Origin: Solen grandis | Taxonomy: Eukaryota; Mollusca; Bivalvia; Adapedonta; Solenidae | DNA length: 64,000 nucleotides | Direction of reading: 5' to 3' | NCBI GenBank assembly: GCA_021229015.1 | Contig: CM037782.1 | Location: 57,967,518 to 58,031,517 of the forward strand | Shown here: in pieces, positions 22,823-33,339 of the stretch | How the letters are laid out: each line of letters starts with the position of its first letter | How positions within the stretch are numbered: position 1 is the first letter of the stretch | The notes under the pieces: model-generated | Told to the model about the DNA's origin: nothing | What the model saw: the letters and a program-made list of their open reading frames with translations, nothing else | The model's database searches: none | Position numbers and translations under genes: made by a program

Positions 22823-23471
22823 TGTTCAAGATTTATATAAAGGTTTAACATGGGTATAGAAATGAATATTATAGTTAATAAAGCTGTAATCTATGCTTTT
22901 TCATTGAAGCTGGCTTAAGTGGATTTGGGCTATGGTAGCTTTGATAGGGCTGACGTTAGCCCAGGAGAGCGTGTTGGCTTGATAGGGCTAACATTAGCTC
23001 AGGAGAGCATGTTGGCTCTGTCAGGACTAACGTTAGCCCATTGCTCTGTCAGGGCTACGTTAGCCCATGTTAGCTTTGTTAGCCCATGTTAGCTTTGTTA
23101 GCCCACGTTAGCCAAGTGAGCTGTTCTCTGTCAGGGCTAACGTTGCCCATGTTAGTTCCCTTCTTTTTAGCCCTTGTTAGCTTTGTTAGCTTTGGTAGAG
23201 CTAACGTTAGCTCAAGTGAGCATGTTGGCTCTGTCAGGGCTAATGGTAGCCCATGTTAGCTTTGTATAGAGCTAACGTTAGCATATTTAAAGGGGGAGAG
23301 ATGACAAAAGAGGGGAGAGAGGAGAGAGGAGAGAAGAGAGCGAGAGAAATATATCAATGATTTTAGTGTTAGTGGAATGATTTAGATTGAAACATTTAGT
23401 AGAAAATAAACATTAGTATAAATTTATTTCGGACTTAGACAAATTCATTCACCCCCCATGAAATCTTAACA
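22823..23471 (+). repeat. 5' LTR of Gypsy element
   Basis: 649 bp, TG...CA. A central block (about 22930-23285) contains many perfect or near-perfect GCTAACGTTAGC palindromes and GTTAGCCCATGTTAGCTTTG units. A GA-rich stretch and ATAAACATTAGTATAAATTT, a TATA/poly-A-like region, follow. The 3' LTR is 24 bp shorter because the palindrome block has a different number and order of units. Confidence 0.92.
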
Positions 23472-23472
23472 C

Positions 23473-23490
23473 TGGTGGCAGCGTCGGGAT
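23473..23490 (+). other. primer-binding site, tRNA-Leu-like
   Basis: TGGTGGCAGCGTCGGGAT starts one base after the LTR end. It fits the reverse complement of a tRNA 3' end ...GCTGCCA plus CCA, as in leucine tRNAs; one or two bases may differ from the host tRNA. Confidence 0.7.
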
Positions 23491-23625
23491 AAGGACTTTA
23501 ACACGTGCATTGTCAAGTTCATTTTTTTTAAAACGGATTATATTGTGCCAAAAACGGATTAAATTGTGTTAAAACGGATTATTAAAGAAATTTGAAATTT
23601 TGAAGACATATCAACAATAGTCAAA

Positions 23626-24693
23626 ATGGGACCAAAACAACAAACAAGAGTTCAAGATAAAGACACTCAAAATCTTGACACAAATGAAAACGGAGTTTTA
23701 GGCGAAGTTGAGAGTCTTAAACAGAAACTCAGAGAATCAGAAAACGTAAGAAAAGTTTTGGAAAACAGGCTTCGACAAAATGAGGAAACATCTGTACTTG
23801 AGAGAGAAGAACTTTTAAGATCTCATCATGAACGACTCAACGCTGTTCGAATTCACGAAGAGGTAAATGACCACCAATGGAATAATCGACACAGCAGGCA
23901 GGCTAATTTGCGTTATGAAGTCCCCCTACCAAGACAAACCCTTTTTGATGGAAAACATTCTTGGGATGGATTTATACATCATTTTGAGTCCATGGCTGAA
24001 TCATGCAAGTGGGATGCTAGTGAGCGTTTGTTTCGACTTAAAAGCAGTCTCCATGGGGATGCAGCAGAATACGTATTTGGGCAACTACCTGAAGACATAT
24101 TAAAAAGTTATGTTAGTCTAAGGGATGCTATCGAAAACCGTTTCAAAGAAAGGCGATCTCTGTCATCATATCTAGCTGAGTTGGAGAACAGAAAGTTCGA
24201 AAAGGAAACTTTGGCCGAATATGTGGCATCATTGAAAGGACTTATCGTCAAAAGCTTTCCATCAGCTGACAATTCTACACGTGAGACTATTGGTGTTCGG
24301 TACTTCTTAAAAGGATTAAATGATTCTCAAGCAGCTGTATCTATTGGAATGCAAGATCCAAAAACTGTAAATGAGGCAAGGAATCTGCTTGAAAATTATA
24401 ACAGCATTCGCAATGATGTGCGTGGACCAAGAATTAGAAATATTGGTGCCCTGTCTATGGATGCGTATGTGACGGAAAGACGTCTCCAAGAATTCACCAA
24501 AGATTTAAAATCTGACATTGGAAAGAAAATTGATATTCTTGCACAGAAAATAGAAAAAGTTGGGAATGGTGATGGATTTAAAGTATCGCGTAAAAAGGTT
24601 GACAAGAAGGATATTACCTGTTATGCGTGTCAAAACAAAGGTCATTATGCTTACGAGTGCACTGCCAGAAAGGATGTTTCGGAAAACCAGTAG
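23626..24693 (+). CDS. Gypsy Gag polyprotein
   Basis: A 355-residue Gag that would form the particle capsid and bind element RNA. The N-terminal ~25-85 is charged and heptad-like (coiled coil probable). Residues ~100-280 form a retrotransposon capsid-like helical region, including LFDGKHSWDGFIHHFESMAE. A single CCHC knuckle, CYACQNKGHYAYEC, lies at 332-345. The ATG sits 150 bp after the primer site in an AAAATGG context. The end overlaps pol by 67 bases; pol is in the -1 frame, the usual Gypsy arrangement. I see no canonical slippery heptamer; GGAAAAC just before the gag stop is the nearest candidate. Confidence 0.9.
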   Translation: MGPKQQTRVQDKDTQNLDTNENGVLGEVESLKQKLRESENVRKVLENRLRQNEETSVLEREELLRSHHERLNAVRIHEEVNDHQWNNRHSRQANLRYEVPLPRQTLFDGKHSWDGFIHHFESMAESCKWDASERLFRLKSSLHGDAAEYVFGQLPEDILKSYVSLRDAIENRFKERRSLSSYLAELENRKFEKETLAEYVASLKGLIVKSFPSADNSTRETIGVRYFLKGLNDSQAAVSIGMQDPKTVNEARNLLENYNSIRNDVRGPRIRNIGALSMDAYVTERRLQEFTKDLKSDIGKKIDILAQKIEKVGNGDGFKVSRKKVDKKDITCYACQNKGHYAYECTARKDVSENQ

Positions 24694-27620
24694 AGATCAA
24701 TGCTAACGGCCCAGTGTTGATCGAGAAAAACAATGTAAATAGAAGGAACAAACTGACAATAAAATGTAGAAGTGTTTCTCATGATGGGATGTCGGTTATT
24801 ATTCCTGTCATGTGTTTTGAGAAGATAAAAGCTAATTTCGTGCTGGACACAGGTGCTTGTGCAACAATTATTTCAACATCATTATATAATAAAATACCAT
24901 CAGATCTGAGGCCTAAATTGGAAGCAATATCTCATGATGTGTGTCTTGAGGTTGCCAATGACGGATATTTACATGTGGATGGGAAGTGTACATTTGAGTT
25001 TAAAGCATCTGGACAATTATTTCAATTTCAAGTATTTATTGCACCAATTCGAGAAGATGGACTTATTGGTATGGATTTTCTACATATTAATGATTACCAA
25101 CTAAGTGCTAGAAATGGATTACGTCTCAACAACAAGAAAATATCCACCATAATTGAGAGAGTTCCTTTAAGAGCAGTCAGAATTACCACAAACTCAAGAA
25201 TCACTATACCTGGGAATACAGAATGTGTTATCCCAGGTCAAGCAATAAATCTTCAGTCAATTAAAACCCCATTAGCAATGATCTGCCCTGTAGAAGATGA
25301 AAAACCATCTAATCACGTAATGATTGGGAATGTGCTCATATCCCCTGGGACCCTTGGCAATGGGAAGATACCCGTTAGGCTCGTAAATACCTCCAGCAGG
25401 TCAGTAAAACTCAGCAAGGGGTCAACCTTAGGATATCTGCATGAGATTGATTCAACTGATTTATTACAAGATAAGGTGGAATTTACAGAGAATACAGATT
25501 CTGAGCATTTACTGCAGAAGGATATTGACACATCATCGTGGTGCACAGATTTGAAAGATTTATATGATAGGTCCTGTATTAACCTCAATAGTGACCAAAT
25601 ACAAAGGCTAAAGGAACTGTTGCACAAGTACAGGGATATATTTTCTAAGTCCTCAAATGATTTGGGAAGAACAAACATTGTAAAGCACAATATTGAGGTG
25701 AAGCAAGGCGCAAGACCTGTTAAACTTCCTCCTCGTAGAGTTCCACGTGCTTTTGCAAATTGCGAAGACAAAATAATAGGAGAGCAGTTTGAGATGGGAA
25801 TAATTGAAGAAAGTACAAGTCCTTGGTCTAGCCCTCTTTGTTTTGTCCGTAAAAGAAACAACGAAATCAGGGTCTGTGTTGACTACCGCCGCTTGAATGA
25901 AGTAACCAAGAAAAATGCCCACCCCCTGCCTCGCATCGATGATTGTTTAGAGAGCTTAGGCGGCAACAAGTATTTTTCATGTTTGGATCTTACTTCAGAG
26001 TTTTACCAGATTGAAATGAATATAAATGATCGGGAAAAAACTGCTTTTGTGACTTCACTTGGATCTTTCTATCAATATGTTACCATGCCTCAAGGACTTA
26101 GTAACAGCCCAGCTACATTTCAACATTGTATGGAATTGATTTTTAAAGGACTTCAGTGGAAATCTATGATAATATATATGGACGATCTCTGTTCATTTGG
26201 TACAACATTCGATGAAGCATTATCAAGACTAGATGAGGTGTTTTCCAGACTTAAAAGTGCAAATTTAAAGTTGAAACCTAGCAAATGCCACTTGTTTCAA
26301 CAGACAGTGAATATTTTGGGGCATACAGTTGATGCAAAGGGGATACGACCTACAACCGAAAAGGTCCAGACAGTGAAAGAATGGCCTGTACCTAAATCGT
26401 TGACTGAGCTCAGATCGTTTTTGGGATTTTGCTCTTATTATAGAAGATTCATTCGGGATTTCAGTAAAAGGGCTGCCGCACTTAATCGCTTAATGGGGGC
26501 CGGTCAAGCGTTTAATTGGGGTTTAGAGCAAGAACAATCATTTATGGATTTAAAGTCAGCGCTTTCGGGAAACGAAGTTTTGTCTTATCCTCAGGAGGAA
26601 GGTGTTTTCATATTGGACACAGATGCTTCCAATGTTGCTATAGGTGGGTGCTTAAGTCAACTACAATGGTCAGACACAGCCAAGGAGTTCGTCGAGAAAC
26701 CAATATCATTTGCAAGCAAATCACTTGACAGTACTCAACGTCGATATTGTGCAACACGAAAGGAACTTTTGGCTGTAGTGACTTTTGTGACACAATTTAG
26801 GCACCATCTCCTGGGAAAAGAATTTGTGTTGAGGACAGATTGCTCTAGTCTAAGGTGGATTATGTCTTTTAAATCACCAACAGATCAAATGGCAAGATGG
26901 CTAGAAGTTCTGTCTCAATTTGACTTCAAGATCATGCATCGCAGTGGGAAGAAACACTCCAATGCAGACGGATTATCAAGAATACCGTGTGATCCCAAGG
27001 AATGTCAATGTTATGATGGTAGAACAGTGCTCCAAGAGTTACCATGTAATGGTTGTGATGCATGTGTAAAGAAGCACAATTCATGGTCAGACTTCGCTCA
27101 ATTTGATGATGTTGTACCTTTATTCAGCAAAGGTATATCCCAACCTTCTGTCAAGAAAATAGGCGTGCATAGAATTGGAATACAGAAGACCCGTCAATTC
27201 ACTGTATGGATTTGCCTGATATTCCAACTTTTGCATATGTGTTGTAAATGGGTAACAGAGAGTATGGATCTAGCTTACTGTGGAATACGGAAATTTAGAC
27301 GTAATGGTGTTGTATATGTCAACCGACTGCGCTTCCAGCATAAACCACAAGCTTGTTCTACTGAGCCTAACCAGTCACATTGCGTTGAGGAACTTACACA
27401 AAATGAGGATATAAACTCAAACTTAGAAGGCTCACCTTCAAACGGTGTAATGCAAACTTCTTTGTTTGGTCATCTTAAACATTTTTGTACAGTCAATAAA
27501 ACGCCTCGGGACATGGCTATATTACAGGCTAAAGACCCAGATATCGGTACCGTGTTGCAGTGGATTAGTTCTAGCCAAAACAGACCGAACAGAGATGTTG
27601 TTGCCGGTTTTTTCGCCTAG
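24627..27620 (+). CDS. Gypsy Pol: protease, reverse transcriptase, RNase H
   Basis: Open frame of 997 codons, though translation probably enters by -1 shift from gag. The protease active site FVLDTGAC has Asp-Thr-Gly at 74-76. RT covers roughly 380-560 with the YMDD catalytic motif at 517-520. RNase H follows from about 660 with FILDTDAS, then QRRYCATRKELLAVV and the LRTDCSSLRWI region, and GLSRIP at its end. The catalytic motifs look intact. The frame runs a short way into the integrase linker and stops at 27618-27620, because the T run 27608-27613 appears to have one base more than the frame of integrase requires. If corrected or bypassed, pol and integrase would be one polyprotein. Confidence 0.9.
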   Translation: MSKQRSLCLRVHCQKGCFGKPVEINANGPVLIEKNNVNRRNKLTIKCRSVSHDGMSVIIPVMCFEKIKANFVLDTGACATIISTSLYNKIPSDLRPKLEAISHDVCLEVANDGYLHVDGKCTFEFKASGQLFQFQVFIAPIREDGLIGMDFLHINDYQLSARNGLRLNNKKISTIIERVPLRAVRITTNSRITIPGNTECVIPGQAINLQSIKTPLAMICPVEDEKPSNHVMIGNVLISPGTLGNGKIPVRLVNTSSRSVKLSKGSTLGYLHEIDSTDLLQDKVEFTENTDSEHLLQKDIDTSSWCTDLKDLYDRSCINLNSDQIQRLKELLHKYRDIFSKSSNDLGRTNIVKHNIEVKQGARPVKLPPRRVPRAFANCEDKIIGEQFEMGIIEESTSPWSSPLCFVRKRNNEIRVCVDYRRLNEVTKKNAHPLPRIDDCLESLGGNKYFSCLDLTSEFYQIEMNINDREKTAFVTSLGSFYQYVTMPQGLSNSPATFQHCMELIFKGLQWKSMIIYMDDLCSFGTTFDEALSRLDEVFSRLKSANLKLKPSKCHLFQQTVNILGHTVDAKGIRPTTEKVQTVKEWPVPKSLTELRSFLGFCSYYRRFIRDFSKRAAALNRLMGAGQAFNWGLEQEQSFMDLKSALSGNEVLSYPQEEGVFILDTDASNVAIGGCLSQLQWSDTAKEFVEKPISFASKSLDSTQRRYCATRKELLAVVTFVTQFRHHLLGKEFVLRTDCSSLRWIMSFKSPTDQMARWLEVLSQFDFKIMHRSGKKHSNADGLSRIPCDPKECQCYDGRTVLQELPCNGCDACVKKHNSWSDFAQFDDVVPLFSKGISQPSVKKIGVHRIGIQKTRQFTVWICLIFQLLHMCCKWVTESMDLAYCGIRKFRRNGVVYVNRLRFQHKPQACSTEPNQSHCVEELTQNEDINSNLEGSPSNGVMQTSLFGHLKHFCTVNKTPRDMAILQAKDPDIGTVLQWISSSQNRPNRDVVAGFFA

Positions 27621-29043
27621 CGTACGAAATCTATGGTTACATTGGGATTTACTGACTAAAATTGATGGTGTTTTGTTTAAAAGAAATGTCACACGCGAAG
27701 GCAGTGAAGTGATGCAATTAGTACTGCCAAGAACATTAATAAACGAAGTGTTGCGCTCAGCTCATGACTCAAATACCGGAGGACATTTAGGTATCGATAA
27801 AACATATTCTAAACTTAAAGTGAAGTTCTACTGGTATAAGATGAAAGACAGTGTGAAGTTACATATACATGCATGCGAAAAGTGCTTGAGGAGAAAAAGG
27901 CCTTTCAGAATGCCAAAATCGCCGCTCACGGAATACACTGTGGGGTTTCCATTGGATCGTATATCTACGGACATTATGGGTCCTCTACCAGAATCTGACA
28001 GTGGCAACAAATACTGCTTAGTAGTTATAGATAACTTTACGAAATTTGCAGAAGCCTACGCTATTCCAGACCAAACAGCTTCAACTGTTGCTACTAAAAT
28101 TGTGTATGAATTTTTGTCACGTTATGGCATTTGCTTAGATTTACATTCTGATTTGGGCTCTAACTACCAGTCACATCTTTTTAAAGAAGTTTGTAGACTA
28201 CTTGAAATAAACCAAACAAAAACTTCGGGATATCGCGGCATGGCTAATGGAATGGCAGAAAAGTATAATCAAGTGCTACAGAACATGATAACAACCTACA
28301 TAAATGCAGGCCAGACAAATTGGGATGACAATATTAACTTGGTGACCTCTGCTTATAGAAGCTGTGTACATGAAGCAACTGGCTTTACTCCAAATATGAT
28401 GATGTTTGGTCGGGAAGTAACACTACCAGTAGAGTTATCCATGGGTTGCGTCCCCTCAAAGAATTATACTACTTCAACCACAAGTTATGTAATGGAATTA
28501 CAAGAAAAACTTGGCGATGTTTATGCTTTGGCAAGATCAAGTTTGAAGAAAAACGCAAAAAGACAGAAAAGAGATTATGACACAAGGATTAGTATGCATA
28601 GTTATGAAGTCGGAGATCTTGTTTTATGTCTTAACAAGAGAAAGATGAAAGGAAAATCCAAGAAAATAGATCCAAATATCTGGGAAGGACCATTCCAAAT
28701 ACACCGTAAAGTCAGTGATCTTTTATATGAAATACGTTTTGGGAAAAGATCACTGACAAAAATCATACATCATGACCGCCTGAAGTTGTATGCTGGAAGT
28801 ACAGTCCCAGATTGGTGTGTACAGAGTAAAAATGCTGATCCTGGCCAACAGAGATTTTTACCCATACCGAATATTGTCATGGGACAATTAAACAAACAAG
28901 CTTACAGACAAGCTGAAGGGGATAGAATCCATGCTAAAAAAATAAACTCTTCTTGTAAACAGAAACAATTTAACAGATCAACATTTACCCCAAGACATAG
29001 TTTAAGACATAGAAAGCCTGTTGACCGGTACCAGGGTCACTAA
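27612..29043 (+). CDS. Gypsy integrase (frame-shifted continuation of pol)
   Basis: The integrase frame is open from 27466 but Gypsy-like sequence begins just after the T run. The zinc-binding HHCC region contains HDSNTGGHLG and HACEKCLRRK. The catalytic core has Asp in STDIMGPLP, Asp in LHSDLGSNYQ and Glu in GMAEKYNQVL, so the DDE triad is complete. A GPY/F-like module WEGPFQIHRK follows at about 28681. The C-terminus is basic. The only defect is the one-base break from pol at 27608-27613, which may be sequencing error. Confidence 0.88.
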
Positions 29044-29344
29044 AACAACACAGTGCGGATGTTAGTGGCATGTGTACAAACTTAGTGTAAACAAAAGCCA
29101 TGGTACCATCCCATCATTTCATACATAATATCTTTACAATAGCCTGTGAAACCAATGGAGCCAGCTTTTCCAACACCTTCAAGACAGATTAAATGGGAAA
29201 TAAATGTTGTCTGGTCAGTCGTGTCATAATCAGGCAATGGACAATGGTTGAGAGTAAAGAGTCCTTTCATTCAGAAAACACTCACACTTTGATTTCAAGT
29301 CAGAGCTAGTGGATGTAAATTGTTACCATATTTTTCAAGCTTCG

Positions 29345-29812
29345 ATGCATACTTGCAATTTGTGTTACCAGGACTTTAAACACCGTTCTTCTTTGAGTAG
29401 ACACATTAAAAGACACAATACCATGAATAGCTCAAATGGGTATCAATCTTCTAACCAGGTGATTGACAGTAGCTTGTTTTTTGAGCCGCTCTCTCCAGCA
29501 CCAAACCTGCATAATGAGGAAATGCTAAAAGATGATATTAGCAACCAACTAGAGAGCATTAGCAGTTTAATTAAAACGGAAATGGACCAAACTCGGAGAG
29601 AGTGTAAGGAGGCCATCCAGGTAGCAACTGCCTCCCAGAAGGCGCATGTATCAAGGGTCGCGACGGCCATGATGTCGGAGATAAATAATCTTCTAAAGCA
29701 GCAGGCACCGCAAAGAAAAACTGTGCCCACCGATTTCTTCGATGGCCTACGAAGACTCGATTCCCAGGTCAAACAGCTCCTAGACACTACCAATGCTGAG
29801 TCAACAGAATGA
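29345..29812 (+). CDS. extra ORF: C2H2 zinc finger plus helical region, inside Gypsy
   Basis: 155 codons from ATG at 29345; the frame is open from 29309, but ATG 29345 places the finger at the N-terminus. Residues 4-24 form a classical finger, C-x2-C-x12-H-x3-H (CNLCYQDFKHRSSLSRHIKRH with its linker). Residues ~65-150 are charged and helix-prone, with SNQLESISSLIKTEMDQTRR and a second amphipathic stretch near the end, so coiled-coil dimerisation is plausible. It lies between integrase and the polypurine tract, where some Gypsy elements carry env or accessory genes. No signal peptide or membrane segment is seen, so it is not env-like. Function unknown; nucleic-acid binding is inferred from the finger only. 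Confidence 0.75.
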   Translation: MHTCNLCYQDFKHRSSLSRHIKRHNTMNSSNGYQSSNQVIDSSLFFEPLSPAPNLHNEEMLKDDISNQLESISSLIKTEMDQTRRECKEAIQVATASQKAHVSRVATAMMSEINNLLKQQAPQRKTVPTDFFDGLRRLDSQVKQLLDTTNAESTE

Positions 29813-30470
29813 TCATACATGGATTTTAAGTTCTATTATTTTTTTAAATGTGTAAAATTCTCAATGGATTATGCGTATTCGTCTTGGATCATAATAGTGT
29901 AAATTCCTATGGATTTGAATGTGTAAAAAATTGTGTAAATTCATATGGATTTAAAATTATTTTTCAGGAATATCATTGCGCCAATTTATATATATTCAAT
30001 TTATGATTAAAAATGTTAGGGTATAAAATAAGTAAATGGCGCCAGGACTTTGCCTATTATATGGCAAATAACATAATCATATGGTGCATTTCTTTAATAA
30101 TAAAGCACCCAGGACTTACCTTATGGTAGAAGACGTCTACCAAATAATGTTTTTACAGTGCCTTATTTGAAGTCATAAGTTAACTAAATTGGAAAGGCAC
30201 ATTTATAGGACATGGTGTGAAAGTGTACTGTGTATGTGTTTTAAAGAAATGTTACGTCAGAACTGAAGACATGTGAAGGACACTCTCTGACACAGTTATG
30301 TAATGTAGTGTTTAACAGAATGAACATTTTGATTCTGTGCATTATGAAATATTAATGATACAATCTTAAAGCATTGGATAGTTAATGCATGTTATTCTGC
30401 ATGTTTAAGGTAAATGATATGTTTTTGAATTTATTTCTTTTATGTTTAATGGGGACCATTAAAGGCAAGT

Positions 30471-30479
30471 AGGGGGGAG
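30471..30479 (+). other. polypurine tract
   Basis: AGGGGGGAG directly precedes the TG of the 3' LTR, the expected plus-strand primer of a Gypsy element. Confidence 0.8.
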
Positions 30480-31104
30480 TGTTCAAGATTTATATAAAGG
30501 TTTAACATGGGTATAGAAATGAATATTATAGTTAATAAAGCTGTAATCTATGCTTTTTCATTGAAGCTGGCTTAAGTGGATTTGGGCTATGGTAGCTTTG
30601 ATAGGGCTGACGTTAGCCCAGGAGAGCGTGTTGGCTTGATAGGGCTAACATTAGCTCAGGAGAGCATGTTGGCTCTGTCACGGCTAACGTTAGCCCATGT
30701 TAGCTTTGTTGGCTTTGGTAGAGCTAACGTTAGCTCAAGTGAGCATGTTAGCTCTGTCAGGGCTAACGATGTTAGCTTTGTTAGCCCATGTTAGCTTTGT
30801 TAGCCCTTGTTAGCTTTGTTAGCTTTGGTAGAGCTAACGTTAGCTCAAGTGAGCATGTTGGCTCTGTCAGGGCTAATGGTAGCCCATGTTAGCTTTGTAT
30901 AGAGCTAACGTTAGCATATTTAAAGGGGGAGAGATGACAAAAGAGGGGAGGGAGGAGAGAGGAGAGAAGAGAGCGAGAGAAATATATCAATGATTTTAGT
31001 GTTAGTGGAATGATTTAGATTGAAACATTTAGTAGAAAATAAACATTAGTATAAATTTATTTCGGACTTAGACAAATTCATTCACCCCCCATGAAATCTT
31101 AACA
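30480..31104 (+). repeat. 3' LTR of Gypsy element
   Basis: 625 bp, same start and end as the 5' LTR. The flanking unique regions differ at only a few bases by eye, for example in the GA-rich stretch. The GCTAACGTTAGC palindrome block is rearranged relative to the 5' LTR. Confidence 0.92.
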
Positions 31105-32965
31105 GTCTCAAGCCAAGTGGACAGTTAAATGTATCTGAAATACCTTGATGTGTTCTAACATAAGCTTTCACGGAGGCATATATGGATTTAATAGATGAGT
31201 ATAAAAATCCCTTTATATTCTTAAGTTTTAAGATTTCAAACAAAATGAGTCTGTTTACAGAGTCAAAGGCCTTTTGGAAATCTATAAATGCTACATAAAC
31301 TGGTTTACCCCTTTTTTTTTAAGATATTTATTTACAATGGAATACAATATAAAGGCATTATCAACAGTACAGTAACCTGCACGAAAACCTGCTTGACACT
31401 CATTCAATTTACTATATACTTCCACATAAAAAGTTAATCTTCTATTCAGAATGGATGTATATATTTTATTTAAAACGTCTATGAGGGATATACCTCTATA
31501 ATTACTTGGGTTATTAATGCTTCCCTTCTTATGTAGAGGTATGATAATGCTTTTTGACCATTTTTCTGGATATGTGGATGATATAAATATCTTATTAAAT
31601 AATGCATGTAAATATGGCAGTAAAATATCAATACCATGTAATATATGTTGAGGTATAAGTATTCCGCCACTTGCCTTATTCTCATTTATGTTGTTAACAT
31701 TGAAAATGATTTCTTCCTCTGATATCAAATTATTAAATAAAGCATTTTCAACATCATCCATGCCATCACCTATGTTTTCTTCCAAATGTTGTTGTTCACC
31801 ATTCTCATCTGTTGCTGTTGTGAACAAATTTTTAAAATGTGCAAACCACAATTTATGTCAATATTAGGTTCATTTCTTGTTCTTCCCGCCATTCTTTTTA
31901 GTTCTTGCCAAAATATTTTAGTGTTATTTACATTCATATTTAATTTATTCATAGACATGATATTATATTTTAACCTTTTATTTTTACACATGTTTTTATA
32001 TGTAGATTTTTTTTATCTATGTAATTATTTAAATTTTCTAAACTTCTACATGATCGAAAGCATCTTAGTGCCTTTCTTGCTTCATTTTTAGCCTTCTACA
32101 TTCAGTGTCAAACCAAATTTTCCCCCTTTTCTTGTAGGCGCTATTATTTGTTTTAGTATGCTTAAATTCTTTACTACACTCGACAAGAATAAATTCAAAA
32201 GTATCTAAGTATCAGTTTCCTCTGACAACATTTCTTGCATTGTAATTAAATTGCCTTCATTTGCATCCCTAAGCCATAGGTTATATTTTTGTGTAGTTTC
32301 TTCATTCATAATATAATATTCGTATTCATAAGTCGTGTCCTTTATTGTTATATTCTTATGTATTGCTAAACTTAAAGCTATAGGCATATGTGTACTTTCA
32401 ACCCTATCCAACACCTCGAAGCTCTGAGTTAAATTAAATAGGCGATCTGTAAGTACAAAAAAGATAATAACACTAGCTCCATTTTGATTAATAAACGTGA
32501 AATCTCTACTATGCTGTTGTGGTGAACCAGTTATTTCTCGACCATTAATGATATAGCATGAGAAAGACATAGTCTTATAAGTTCCCGTCCAAGTTTATTT
32601 ACCTTATAGTCTTTTGTTTGTCGCGGAAGATTAATATCATTATCTAATATCTCTCTATATTCTTCCAACTCTGGTATTTGGTCAAAAACTGTATAATCAG
32701 GTAGATCTCCTGTCCTTGCATTAAAATCGCCACATAAAATAAAATCTGACCATTGGTTACATGTTAGTAATTCTTCTAGCCTCTGAATACAAGACACAGA
32801 AATATCATTGTAAAAAGGCGAATTTTCAGGAGGAGCATATAATGCAACATATAAAATATTTTTGTCATGATTAAATACAGATTTATCTATAGAAAGAACT
32901 ACACCAAATTCAAAATCATGCCATACTCTATTTACAAAATATGGTGGCATATTTCTGCCAGCCAC
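31105..32965 (-). pseudogene. LINE-A ORF2, 5' half (endonuclease, linker, RT motifs)
   Basis: On the minus strand, the APE-type endonuclease occupies 32965-32205, with FILCGDFNART and a DFTFINQNGASVI block; several one-base frame breaks split it. A linker follows with WFDTECRRLKNEARKALRCF-like sequence near 32100. RT motifs come next at 31851-31105: KASGGILIPQHILHG, IIIPLHKKGSINNPSNYRGI and NECQAGFRAGYCTVDNAFIL. The frame runs to the GTCT duplication where the Gypsy element cuts it. The N-terminal endonuclease part is missing. Confidence 0.8.
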
Positions 32966-33313
32966 TTATCCACATAGCTATGTCGAAACTTTTCTGAAAA
33001 ATTGTCACATATTCAGTTAGTATATGGCAAGTAGAAAACTTTCGTGTTATCATCTTAGGTATCATAACAGGACGAAACTGCCTGTTTGTGCCCACTACTG
33101 CCAGCTATATATTCACTTAAGATAAGTAGATATCTCGCCTTTTTTTTCGTGTTATTCATTAAATTATGTCGATAACAGGCACTTTTTCACATAATTCTGG
33201 AAAAAAGCATGATATCCAGTTAACCTAAGTGAATATGTGATTGGCAGTAGTGGGCACTAACAGACAGTTTATTCCTGTTAAGTGGCTGGCAGAAATATGC
33301 CACCATATTTTAA
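32936..33313. repeat. fold-back inverted repeat at the LINE-A 5' border
   Basis: AATATGGTGGCATATTTCTG at the left recurs inverted at the right, and the perfect match covers about 33 bp (32936-32968 against 33281-33313). A second block around GTGCCCACTACTGCCA (left, near 33089) recurs inverted near 33244. The left arm has ~95 bp extra between the two blocks. The transcript of either strand would fold into an imperfect hairpin. Confidence 0.75.
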
Positions 33314-33339
33314 CCAAATTAATCCGGTAGTGTTGGAGG

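Larger units (their letters stand above)
22823..31104 (+). mobile_element. Ty3/Gypsy LTR retrotransposon with extra zinc-finger ORF
   Basis: An 8.3-kb element bounded by LTRs (22823-23471 and 30480-31104) that begin TGTTCAAGA and end CTTAACA. The four bases GTCT occur immediately outside both ends (22819-22822 and 31105-31108), consistent with a 4-bp target duplication. The order is LTR, primer-binding site, gag, protease-RT-RNase H, integrase, C2H2 ORF, polypurine tract, LTR. The RT-RNase H-integrase order is that of Ty3/Gypsy. The unique parts of the LTRs are nearly identical, so insertion is recent; length differences are confined to their internal repeats. Confidence 0.93.
21052..32968 (-). 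mobile_element. LINE-A, APE-type non-LTR retrotransposon, twice interrupted
   Basis: Reading on the minus strand, endonuclease, linker, reverse transcriptase and a C-terminal region lie in order from ~32965 to ~21466. The 3' end has TGACTTGACTTGACTTTGAC-type repeats at 21052-21077. A Gypsy element (22823-31104) splits the RT, and a TTAA MITE (21702-21943) splits the C-terminal region. The first part of the endonuclease is missing at the 33-kb end, which is 5' truncation. The clade (I/Jockey/L1-Tx1-like) is not resolved by eye. Confidence 0.8.

Noticed and set aside
24600..24693. canonical -1 frameshift heptamer between gag and pol
   Set aside because: No X-XXY-YYZ heptamer fits the gag frame in the overlap; only a non-canonical GGAAAAC is near the stop.
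29345..29812. envelope protein of an errantivirus-like element
   Set aside because: No signal peptide, membrane segment or cysteine-rich ectodomain; it starts with a C2H2 finger.
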